Made by a program: the position numbers and the translations under genes
Part shown: piece after piece, positions 36,601-47,800 of the stretch
Layout: every line of letters begins with the position of its first letter
How positions within the stretch are numbered: position 1 is the stretch's first letter
NCBI RefSeq assembly: GCF_001039355.2
Contig: NW_019775746.1
Location: forward strand, 620,305 to 684,304
Reading direction: 5' to 3'
DNA: 64,000 bases
DNA from: Lingula anatina
Lineage: Eukaryota; Brachiopoda; Lingulata; Lingulida; Lingulidae
Notes under the pieces: model-generated
Databases searched by the model: none
Seen by the model: the letters and a program-made list of their open reading frames with translations, nothing else
What the model was told of the DNA's origin: nothing

Positions 36601-39439
36601 CTGTCGCAACTAAGGCAATCTAATACAACTATGGCTTCACAACAACAGCATACCACATCCCTACTCTCAGACGGCGTACTTACAGATGCCCCGAAGAACT
36701 CTAGCTTCATCAGTTCCTGATTGAGAATTTCTGTGACGTAATCCAGATCTTCATAGGTGAAATTTTCCAACACACTCTTTGGAATTCTGTCCAGAGAGCC
36801 GTTTATAGCGAGGGCAGCGGCCCACACGGCATCATAAGCGACTTGGAAGTAGAGCGGCTTGATGTAGGGGTACTGGGCCCATGACTGCTCCTGCATCTCT
36901 TGCCAAATGCGATGGGGGTCCTGAAAAGGTCACATTGTTGATAAAATTAGCTTGAACATCTAGCATATAACTGTTCCTATAAGCATGCACATTACTGGTA
37001 TAACAATTATCAGGACACACCGAAGGCAACGTCAATGTAGGGAAGCTACTAGCATGCTTACCCGTCCTGAAATCGCCATATGGAACTGTTGCTCTAGCTC
37101 GTAGGCCTCAAATGCATCCATTCTGAAGGTCTGGAAGGAAGACTCCATGGCGGTAACGATCTCGTCCACGGTACAGCGGGTAAAGTTGAGGGCGCTCAGC
37201 TCCATGGAGTGCGACCAGTAATTACGAACCTCTTGTATGGCTGATATCCACACGTAGTCCTTGCCGTACAGACCGTGTTTATAAGCCTGGGATTAAATAC
37301 AACATGATAAATAAGGTATAATATCATTGGTGCGGATCCAGATAGATTTCTGACAGTCTTCCAGATAATCTTTGTTGAAGCATCTTCCGTCTTCCGACAG
37401 ATAAAATTAGATGCCCGTCAATGCTAAATAAAGAATTGTGACCATCATCCGGAAGACCCAGAAAACGGCTTCCGTCCGTCCCTGAATATGATAATAATCC
37501 ATTACTGTTCTATTACATTTTACAGTGGCTTTGGTCTTCTTCTGGGAAAGTACACACACTGGACAATAGAAGTGTCACCCCTACTAAACCAATACTATGG
37601 GGGAGATAAATGACTGTGGAATGATATGCTCCTGGTATCATTTTATTAACATCAAATTTCACAAAAATTCGCAAAATGAGAACAAAATATACATTCTACC
37701 AAAATATGCAGTTTCAAGTCCAAAATTAGTACTTAGTGGCATAGCCACGTGACCTAATAATAGGTGCCAGTCTACGAGGCAAGGATTCATATAATTGTCT
37801 GTTGCGTTCAGGGCTTATGCTGGCCCAAGCATGAAACACTGAATATAACAGAGTTTCTCTGCTGGTTAGACGGGCATTTGTCAGAAGTTTTGACATATCA
37901 TTCCACACATTCTCTATTATGTTTGCATCCGGACTCTGGGCAGGCCACATCACCCTGCGAATGTCCTGTTGGTCAAACCAATCAGCAACTGCTCTGGGCC
38001 TGTGACAAGGAGCATTGTCATCCTGGTGAACAAATGGATAATTCCTGTCACCAAACATGTTAGTAATAGATTGTAGCAAGCCTGACTCCAAAACATCGAT
38101 ATATTTCTAGTGATTCATGTTTCCATCAACCACTATCAATTCACCCACGCCATGGATGCTGATGCAGCCCCACACCATGTTGAATGTGCTGCTCCGGGTT
38201 CGAAAATTCAGTGCATGTGGTTTAAATGCTTTACCAGCAGTTCACCAGAATCGTACCCGTCTGTCTTCAGAGGTCAGACCAAAGCAACACTCATCAGAAA
38301 AAAAATATATAGGACCAATTGTCATGGACTGTCCAGTTTTAGATCTGTTGACCCTAGTTCACTCTACGTTGCCTGTTTTGTAACGATATAAGAGGTTTCA
38401 GTCTTGCTACCCTGCTGTACACTCTATGAGCATGTAACAGACGGCTAGCAATTTTCACAGACACATTCTTATGTGTGAAATTGTTCCACTGTGTTGCCAA
38501 CTGACAAGCAGTGTCGAACTTTGACAACCTGGACATCAAAATCAGTGGTCGGTATTCACGGCCAGTAGTTTTTCTTGGACGACCCATCAGAGGCAATTTG
38601 TCTCTTGATCCAGTGTTTCTATACCGAGACCAGACCCTCTGCACGGTTCTGACTGAACAATTTAACTGTATCGATATTCTGACATTGCTTATATTCCGCC
38701 TCTTCAGGTTAATAACTTGCACCTATAACCGTTAGATAATTTCCTGTATCTTGCCATATTGGAGGAAGACAGGAATAACATTTGCTGTACATGTACAAGA
38801 CCAACAATACAATTCCATGGTATAGCGGTTTTATACTAATTAGTCACATCATAAGTAGGCCAGGCATTATAATTACCCAAGATCTGCCTACTTTTATTAC
38901 TCTGAGTTAGGGGGTGACACTTCTATTGTCCAGTGTGTGTATTTTCATAATCAATTTGCATGTGCGTTGTATAATATTAACGTTTGAAATAAAAACAAAA
39001 ACGGTGTGCGCTCTCAGAATATGAAGGATTATATTACCTGGCAGAAAACTTCCACCATTTCTATACCGTCAGCCGAGGAGTGGTGCAAGATGATTTTGGC
39101 CCCGGATTCCTGAAACACAAATAAAGACATCAGTGACAATACTAATGTTTATTAAGTCAGATAAATACAAATAATTAAATTAAGAAGAAATACGTAAACA
39201 CAAGGTGATCCAAACTAACTATTGCCTCCTCATGTCTGGACAATAAAAAGACAATAACTGTCAATGAGCGTCATTCTCATACAGAATGAAATAGAAATTG
39301 TAGGTAATTGAAACAGCATTGGGCATTTAATTACCTTGAGTTTCGCCATTTGTTTGTCGATGTCGTTTGCCTTGAAGAACAGCGACTGTACGACGTCGAT
39401 GTTTTCTTCTCGAAGTTGCGTCTCCAACTGGGAACCAAT
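33236..39439 (-). CDS. Second copy of receptor exons 4-15 (probable alternative haplotype)
   Basis: Exons 39439-39335, 39109-39038, 37286-37062, 36920-36684, 36431-36368, 36189-36100, 35800-35650, 35156-34928, 34577-34452, 34188-34049, 33884-33689 and 33460-33236 have the same lengths and splice phases as exons 4-15 of the gene at 39801-51188. Protein differences are few (for example ATSTSNAQ versus ATSSSNAQ). The copy has no signal peptide or first lobe exons of its own and is bounded by the n at 39694. A Tc1-like transposon sits in its exon 5-6 intron. Read as a gene it would be 5'-truncated; read as an allele it completes with exons 1-3 at 45124-51188. Confidence 0.88.
33622..33678. repeat. 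(CT)n microsatellite next to a splice donor, left copy
   Basis: About 28 CT units. On the gene strand it is a GA run that begins about ten bases after the donor of receptor exon 14 (exon ends at 33689). The right copy is shorter. Confidence 0.95.
37335..37490. repeat. Diverged MITE-like segment in the receptor intron (also at about 43877-44032)
   Basis: Starts GGTGCGGATCCAGATAGA, contains CTTCCGTCTTCCGACAGATA and ends CCGTCCGTCCCTG. It is a decayed relative of the element at 50383-50550 (GGGGCGGATTCAGAGATA, TGACCGTCTTCCGACAGA, ATCCGCCCCTG). Present at the same place in both receptor copies. Confidence 0.6.
37553..38939 (-). mobile_element. Tc1/mariner-type DNA transposon with decayed transposase
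   Basis: 1387 bases flanked by TA on both sides (37551-37552 and 38940-38941). Terminal inverted repeats of about 30 bases start CACACACTGGACAATAGAAG on the left and mirror this on the right. The receptor intron at 44096-44102 of the other copy carries a single TA in identical flanks, that is, the empty site. The interior encodes a Tc1-type transposase on the minus strand that is broken by stops. Confidence 0.95.
37726..38722 (-). pseudogene. Tc1-type DD34E transposase, interrupted
   Basis: The N-terminal part (38722-38357) has helix-turn-helix features: MQVINLKRRNISNVRISI, SVRTVQRVWSRYRNTG and a GRPRKTT linker. The C-terminal part (38091-37726) has QDDNAPCHRPRAVADWF and WPAQSPDANIIENVW with 34 residues between the second catalytic Asp and the Glu. 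A SDECCFGL segment supplies the first Asp in the stretch between. At least four in-frame stops (two near 38340-38357, one near 38242, one near 38108) prevent one protein. The element is therefore not autonomous as sequenced. Confidence 0.9.
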
Positions 39440-39693
39440 CTGGATCCAATGGATATTAAACATTAACTCTTTGATACACATGGTATATCGTATACAATGT
39501 TCAATGCAAGAAAAAGGAGAACCAGAGTCAAACAATGTTTAATAAATACAGACTGGCTGAAAAATGTGTTAGTTGTGATCGGGAATGCAGCTGCGTTTTA
39601 GCGGCTGATAGGGGTGCAAGAAGTTATTTTTCTTTCATAAGAAACATGTAGTTTGTCAGCCAATCATACTATATTATAAGTTGCCCGTGTACT

Positions 39694-39694
39694 N
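39694..39694. other. Single n at contig join between the two receptor copies
   Basis: Left of it the left copy ends; right of it the right copy begins from the other end of the block. Together with the n at 45053 it brackets exactly the extra copy. Confidence 0.9.
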
Positions 39695-39695
39695 A

Positions 39696-40182
39696 TCGCA
39701 TCTTCTGTAAAAAGCCCCATCATTTTCAGAAGTAAACATCTGAACATTCTGATGGTTACAATTCTTAGAGCGGCCTTCACTTGTCCTTCACCCAGAGCGA
39801 CTAGAAATACCCATTGGAATGGTGGCCATTCTCAATTTTAATTTCGTTCTGGTCTACATTGTGCGCCACGTTCATCTCCCTGGCGTCAACCTCGCCGTCC
39901 TGACCGCGGGACTCGTTGCTGGCGTTATGTTTGCCTGAGTCCAGATCCTCAACGAATTCGTCAATGATGAGACGCATTGGAGACAGCAAAGTGGGTTCCA
40001 TGTCCCCCTTCCTGTAGGCAATCAACTGGAATATGATTTATTGATTTGATAAAATTTTGTCCTTGAAAACATTAATTTATTTAAAACGGTAGGTATCGTA
40101 TCAAGTAATTGCCCTTCAATTGCCCTTCTTTTCACGCGGGTGAAGTCATTCAAATCTAGTTCAATGCTTCTTAACTTAATTA

Positions 40183-40223
<41 letters not shown>

Positions 40224-43200
40224 ACGGCATTACCTTTGGTACCAGAATCAGCAGCACGATAGCAATGGTGCAGATCAAAGTAAAACCGCCGATGACGCCA
40301 TAGCGCACAGTGGGCTGGTCCTGTACTAATATGGACACGGGCACGCCCACTATGGCCGCTAAGACAACACACACCATGGCCAGACCAATATGGCTGCTGT
40401 CACCGATGCTGTTACGAATGGACATCACCCTGTGGAAAAAAGGGAGAGGAGCTAACGTAAATGAATGAATCAATGAATGGAGAGTGCAAAAGAGAAAATA
40501 AAAGTTAAATAAATGTTTGGGTTTAAATAAATGAGTTTAAGGACAAATAGATAAACAAACTTCAAACGTGAAAACAAAACTAAGTCTGTCTGTTATCCGT
40601 CCTTACCAAGCTGGCCATATGAGGCAGATAGAGACCAGCAGCATGAGTCCTTTAAATGTGAAGAATGCAATGGTCCAGCCCATTGTGCCGTATGAAGTGC
40701 ACTGGAACAGCACTGGGATGACCACAAGGCCCTCAGCTTCATTGGTCTGTAATACAGAAAGCATGTGAATTTTATTTTTAGGGATGTAAATTAGAATAAA
40801 TTAGACACAAGATCATGATGGTTGACTGGTCTGAGTTCGACTGCTTGCGACAAAAGTCTGGACATATCTTATATTCCTTAGCCCACCATCAGCAGCACGG
40901 TAGCAATGGTGTAGATCAAAGTGAAAACGCTGATGACGGCTATGAAATTAGATAAGCATTTCTACTCTTCATGAACTGATAATAGAAAACCTTCATCTAA
41001 GCTTACCACAGGCGCCAGTTCAACTCTAAACACAAGCAGTGGATCTGTCAGTTGCCAGAGAAGCAGCAGCAGGAGGTCGATACACAGCATAATGGCTACA
41101 GCAGTCAGCAGACGAAGCTCAGCCTTAATACCCTGGAATACAGATAATATCTGGAAATGAGGCATCCGTATGCGACAAGGTTTATCAACACAACTGCCGA
41201 AAACCAGATTGATTTATAATGTGATACATAAATTGATACATAAAATGCAAGAAAGCAACTATTGTCTATGATAGTAATATGTTTGTAATATGAAGAAAGT
41301 CCTTATTTACATCCTTATTCTAAATTGTCTATATTTTGAAGATACGTTCTAGTAGCTCTATGATTAATATACTCTTTGTAAAAGAGAGAAATAGAAATCT
41401 TTCGTTTGTATGCTATTTTATAACAGTTCTTACCATCAGAACATCCAAATACCAGGGAAACAATTCTCCTTGCACTTACCCATTCTACGTTATTCCTATA
41501 AAACCTGAAGATACCCCACATCTTCACCAGCATAGTACCATAGCATAGAGTAAAGCCCAGGATGAACAACCACGTGGATCCCTGGCACGTGCTCTGTGCG
41601 TTACTCGATGACGTAGCGTCAAATCCAGCCAATAGGATGCTGATATCTATCAGTATACAGCCAATAGCGATTGTTATGTTCATCACTGGCCAAGAATTCT
41701 GGATAAGTCTGTAAATGGAAAATTGCTGTAACATTTCGGGCATTTATCACTGTTCTTAAGACGGGTTGATCACATTTTAACTCATCCCCTTCTTGACACC
41801 CTTAACCCGACTGCATTGTAACCTTAGACGTCTATGCCGTACAACGACGATTAATTAAGGAAAGGGGGGCACAATCAAGACTAAACAATGCTTTCCTCGC
41901 TTTACAAGGTGCATTTAAAGCGTTTACAAGGACAATTTCACTTCCATATGAAGGAAAAGGGGACAAAAGTGTTTCGGTAATCTTGTTTTGTTTTTATTAT
42001 ATTCCTACCGTGGAGCAAAAAAGTGTACATACGAAGTTTATAAAGAGGGGCGTGGTCCAATGCGATCTCCCCCCCCCCCCCAAATCTGCCATATTACCAT
42101 TGTATCCACTAGGATCAAATTATATGTCGATATTTATGGTCTTTCAATTAAATAAAGCATCATGACATAATAGGAATTCTATTTGGACAAATATCTTACT
42201 TGGTTTTCCACTTGAAGATAGTGAACAGGATCAGCAAGATGGCGCCTACAATGGCCACCGCTGCCACCACGCAGTACGTGAGCCGTATAATCTCAGAGAT
42301 TAGGCGTGATTCGTACACCTGTCTGTATCCGGCCAGAGGAGCTTTTCCACCTAAATATACCGATATAAAAGGCATTTTTTTAGAATAAAATATATTATTT
42401 TATATGCCACTGTACATGTAGTTGGTGCGACATTGTGTTAAACGTGATGGAGTTAAATGTGATAGTTTTGAAGTTGGAACTTAATTAGCTGACAATAACA
42501 CAAGCAGTGAGAATCATCAAAGATAAGAAATGTTACGTTCGAAAATCGACAATACAGGTTAATACCGTTTATGTAAAATATAAATCTTATAAACCAAAAT
42601 TATGTCCGTATAAGACAAAATAATGTGATGGTTATAATGTTACCTGTCTCTCTCCATATCTGATTGGCTGCCACAGACCACGTGATGTCTTGCGTTTTCT
42701 GATCATAAATACCAATAGCTTTTGCCGAGCCATCTTAAAATGAAAAAAAAGTATTTGTTCAACATATTTCAAGATTGATTTATTTCTGTGTATATTAAAC
42801 ATAATAAATGTAGCGTTTCGCAATAATTGCAACATTTACTCATATCCAAAGCTTCGAAATCATGTCTCTGACTTTGCACACTGGGTTGCAGACTAAGGAC
42901 GACTACTTACTAAATATCTGTTCTATCGCTATGACACTGAGACGGTTCCCTTCTTTGGAAAATGATACGGGACCCTAAAACAACAAGTGTTCTCAAATTA
43001 AATGAGATAAAATTAGACGTAAAACGAGATAACTTTATGATGAATCTTTTGCAATCACATCGACAATACTTCTCAAGAAACGTCTAAGTGTTGATTGTAC
43101 GTGCTTAAAAAGAATCTAAATTTGAAATATAAATCATACAGACTGTACTGTCGCAACTAAGGCAATCTAATACAACTATGGCTTCACAACAACAGCATAC

Positions 43201-44869
43201 CACATCCCTACTCTCAAACGGCGTACTTACAGATGCCCCGAAGAACTCTAGCTTCATCAGTTCCTGATTGAGAATTTCTGTGACGTAATCCAGATCTTCA
43301 TAGGTGAAATTTTCCAACACACTCTTTGGAATTCTGTCCAGAGAGCCGTTTATAGCGAGGGCAGCGGCCCACACGGCATCATAAGCGACTTGGAAGTAGA
43401 GCGGCTTGATGTAGGGGTACTGGGCCCATGACTGCTCCTGCATCTCTTGCCAAATGCGATGGGGGTCCTGAAAAGGTCACATTGTTGATAAAATTAGCTT
43501 GAACATCTAGCATATAACTGTTCCTATAAGCATGCACATTACTGGTATAACAATTATCAAGACACACCGTAGGCAACGTCAATGTAGGGAAGCTACTAGC
43601 ATGCTTACCCGTCCTGAAATCGCCATATGGAACTGTTGCTCTAGCTCGTAGGCCTCAAATGCATCCATTCTGAAGGTCTGGAAGGAAGACTCCATGGCGG
43701 TAACGATCTCGTCCACGGTACAGCGGGTAAAGTTGAGGGCGCTCAGCTCCATGGAGTGCGACCAGTAATTACGAACCTCTTGTATGGCTGATATCCACAC
43801 GTAGTCCTTGCCGTACAGTCCGTGTTTATAAGCCTGGGATTAAATACAACATGATAAATAAGGTATAATATCATTGGTGCGGATCCAGATAGATTTCTGA
43901 CAGTCTTCCAGATAATCTTTGTTGAAGCATCCTCCGTCTTCCGACAGATAAAATTAGATGCCCGTCAATGCTAAATAAAGAATTGTGACCATCATCCGGA
44001 AGACCCAGAAAACGGCTTCCGTCCGTCCCTGAATATGATAATAATCCATTACTGTTCTATTACATTTTACAGTGGCTTTGGTCTTCTTCTGGGAAAGTAT
44101 TTTCATAATCGATTTGCATGTGCGTTGTATAATATTAACGTTTGAAATAAAAACAAAAACGGTGTGCGCTCTCAGAATATGCCTGATTATATTACCTGGC
44201 AGAAAACTTCCACCATTTCTATACCGTCAGCCGAGGAGTGGTGCAAGATAATTTTGGCCCCGGATTCCTGAAACACAAATAAAGACATCAGTGACAATAC
44301 TAATGTTTATTAAGTCAGATAAATACAAATAATTAAATTAAGAAGAAATACGCCATGTGGATAACTTCCGTGAACACAAGGTGATCCAAACTAACTATTG
44401 CCTCCTCATGTCTGGACAATAAAAAGACAATAACTGTCAATGAGCGTCATTCTCATACAGAATGAAATAGAAATTGTAGGTAATTGAAACAGCATTGGGC
44501 ATTTAATTACCTTGAGTTTCGCCATTTGTTTGTCGATGTCGTTTGCCTTGAAGAACAGCGACTGTACGACGTCGATGTTTTCTTCTCGAAGTTGCGTCTC
44601 CAACTGGGAACCAATCTGGATCCAATGGATATTAAACATTAACTCTTTGATATACATGGTATACCGTATACAATGTTCAATGCAAGAAAAAGGAGAACCA
44701 GAGTCAAACAATGTTTAATAAATACAGACTGGCTGAAAAATGTGTTAGTTGTGATCGGGAATGCAGCTGCGTTTTAGCGGCTGATAGGGGTGCAAGAAGT
44801 TATTTTTCTTTCATAAGAAACATGTAGTTTGTCAGCCAATCATACTATATTATAAGTTGCCCGTGTACT
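39696..44869. repeat. Duplicated receptor block, right copy (no transposon)
   Basis: 5174 bases that begin right after the n at 39694 and match 33131-39693 without its transposon. All twelve exons in it (receptor exons 4-15) have the same lengths as in the left copy. Differences include a shorter CT microsatellite and an 18-base insertion near 44353. Confidence 0.93.
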
Positions 44870-47800
44870 GTAGAAACCTGAGGACAGACAATAAGAAAGT
44901 GCATATTCTGCACCAGGCACTTTTATGACTAATCTCACCTTCTTAAATGGTCCATAGTCAGCATTAAAGAGAGCCACTCTGTCCCACCCAAAGTGCTTGA
45001 TCAAGTCCACTTCCATTGTAGTGGTGTCGGCCAAGTCGCCTATGGTCCGGTANTGTAGAAACCTGAGGACAGATAATAAGAAAGTGCATGTTCTGCACCA
45101 GGCACTTTTATGACTAATCTCACCTTCTTAAATGGTCCATAGTCAGCATTAAAGAGAGCCACTCTGTCCCACCCAAAGTGCTTGATCAAGTCCACTTCCA
45201 TTGTAGTGGTGTCGGCCAAGTCGCCTATGGTCCGGTAAAAGTAGGGAAAGCGTTCCCTCTCGGACAGCACGGGAGAGGCACTACCTGTAGCTATCTGGAA
45301 CGTGATAGTAGCAAGGGTCGATTGCAATTAACAGAAGAGGGATTTTAGGTAGTTTGAAATTAAGGCAATTTTCGCGTTTGTAGTGAGAGATTTTCCATGA
45401 CAAACACATTACATTTACTGAAGAGAAAAGGTTGACTACATAAGGTTATTTTATCCGTGTTTTTTTGTAAACAAACTATGTTGCATAAGCTATATCCTGA
45501 TGATTATCTTTTATTTGACTTGTTCGTGGTAAAGAAGTGACCCGCTTCCAACTTTATTAATTCGCCGTGCAAGCACCCCTACAATTTATGTCTAACCCGT
45601 ATAATTTAAGCGTCCACTTTCTTTTCTATAAAATCACCCGCTAACATTAAACCTCCCTTTAATATGGGACTAATCTATTCCATCTCAGTCTTTGACTCAC
45701 CTGTATCATTTTTAACGTCCCAGTTATTTCAGCAGTTACTTCTGTCTCCGTCCAGCTTCCCTCGTGGAGAAGCATCATGACAGGGGGATCCGCAACTGAT
45801 GTCATCAGCTCGTGAAGTTGATCGACAGCCACACCCACGTGATACAGTAACATGTCGTATGTGATCTGAAAATATACGAAAAACACGTGGTCTGACTATT
45901 TTTTTTCTGAATGAAAATATTGAATATGCATGGAAATTCATGTACTTGATACCTGAGAGCCAAAATACTGTTATCACAAATATTTGTTGTAAAGTTGGTA
46001 GGGTAACTGTTTTAATTAGACATAAGGGGAGGGGGTTAAGTTCGAACGAATCGCTCTTTCGGTCATAAAAGGCACGTCTAAATCGAAATTTGATCCAGGT
46101 TTAGTGACATTTCACAACTTTGATCCACAAAGGCGTGCAAAGATCTGCATTTCCAGAAAAAACCTTCTTCAATATTACTGACTACGGCCCGTCAGGTGAC
46201 AATCTATGAAGGAGAAATGACGTTACAGTTGTTTGTTTACAATATTTTTTATACATTTATGTTTTTTAGGAATGCAAATTTGGATTACGAATCTGAAGCT
46301 CGTTTTTTCAGCGTCGGTCCTTGCAGCTTTTTCCGTGTTCTTTTTTTATTTATTCAAGCCAAATACCTTGTCAAACGAATGGGTATTAGAAGATTTTACC
46401 TGCGGTGTAGCTTTGTGTGTATCTTAATTATATTTGCTTTTAAATTTCCTGAAGTCATCCCGTCCCGTTATACCAATTAGTATAAATCAAGTTTATTTGC
46501 CCCGTTGACGTGTAGGAGAACATCGGTATTAGTATGTGGTGAGTAGTGAAAAGTGAGATACTCTGTAGCAGCACAAAAAAAGAAAGAACTATGCCCAAAT
46601 TTAAAAATGCATAGTCACTTTCTTGGGGATCTTTGGACCAATAATTGGTATTGGCTATATGACCCGTTATTTAGTCTTCATGGATGCTGACCCAAAATGT
46701 GTCAATATTTGTCTGAAATGAAATGTATTATGAAATAAATATAAAGCTAGGATTTTACACCATAAGTACTTTCATTAAGTTGAGTACTATAGATTTATTC
46801 TCTTTTGAAGAAGACCAAAACTGAAATAAAAACCAACTTTCGATGTTTAATTTTTAGGTGAATCTGCCGGTAGATTTAATGGTCGAGCAATTCTGGAGAA
46901 CTTCGTGGAATCCACGTAGTTTCATGAACATAGTCGACAATTGGATAAGAAAACGTTTTTATCGACAATATTAGCTAATATTTTTTTCTACATAAGCAAA
47001 TTTTCATCTAGGTTATAGTTATCAGTATTTTAAAGGTATTGCTATCTGTATCACCTTGGTCAGTGTGTGTTCTGGAGGGGTAGATCAAAATAACGTGGGT
47101 TAAAACACGTGATGTCTTACGACACGTGATACATAGGACGTCTACACGTGACACATAGGACGTTATTCAGATATACCCGTGTCACCATGACCCGCCTAAA
47201 GCTAAATCGTCGCTCTGCCATATTTTTAATATATTGGTATGGTTTGAAGAGCGTGTGAATCAACCAAAAAAAAATCATGTATCGGCCTGTATTATTACAA
47301 TCAAAAATATAATAATTTTGCCACTGCACAGGGCGCTTTATTATCTGACATGAACATGTATCGTGTATATCAAAGTTTTCTGATATGCATCTCCAGTAAC
47401 TCAGACATATATTTCTATTTCAAAGCCATAATTCAAATGCTTGGCAGCCTATAACTTGAAATATATGCATCTTGCAGAATGCAAGTATTAATCTGTTTAT
47501 ATTCATGTATTTATTCGTATGTCTGTATACTAGTATTTTCTATAATCTTTGCCTGAGGATACATGAATTGGTACGTGCTAGTGTTATAGTGTTAACAGAA
47601 ACCTTACACTGATATATATTGACATGATCTATGACTTAAGTGTCCCTATACGGTTGCAAGACATACGTTTCCTCAGCTACACGTGATAAGACAGTATGGT
47701 ATTGTTGCAAACAGCCTGTTCTTAACCCCAGTTCGTATTGTTTACACGTGTGTTCTACAGTGCGGTATCGGATGTGCCTAAAGTTTGTCTCAGGCGTACA

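Larger units (their letters stand above)
33131..39693. repeat. Duplicated receptor block, left copy (with transposon)
   Basis: 6563 bases, of which 1389 are a Tc1-like insertion plus one TA. The remaining 5174 bases align end to end with 39696-44869 with scattered single-base changes and small indels. The block ends at the n at 39694 with GTGTACT, which is also where the right copy ends and continues TGTAGAAACC. Confidence 0.93.

Noticed and set aside
37764-38063. Plus-strand frames of 88-99 codons in the transposon (also 38110-38391)
   Set aside because: They are antisense shadows of the Tc1-type transposase, which reads on the minus strand with family motifs.
33236-44615. Two independent tandem receptor genes
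   Set aside because: Only one set of first exons exists, the n joins fall at the block edges and the outer flanks abut; a haplotype artefact is more likely, though not proven.
46196-46480. 94-codon plus-strand frame in receptor intron 1
   Set aside because: Phe/Ile-rich, no motif, and it starts at the end of a decayed repeat; no evidence for a nested gene.
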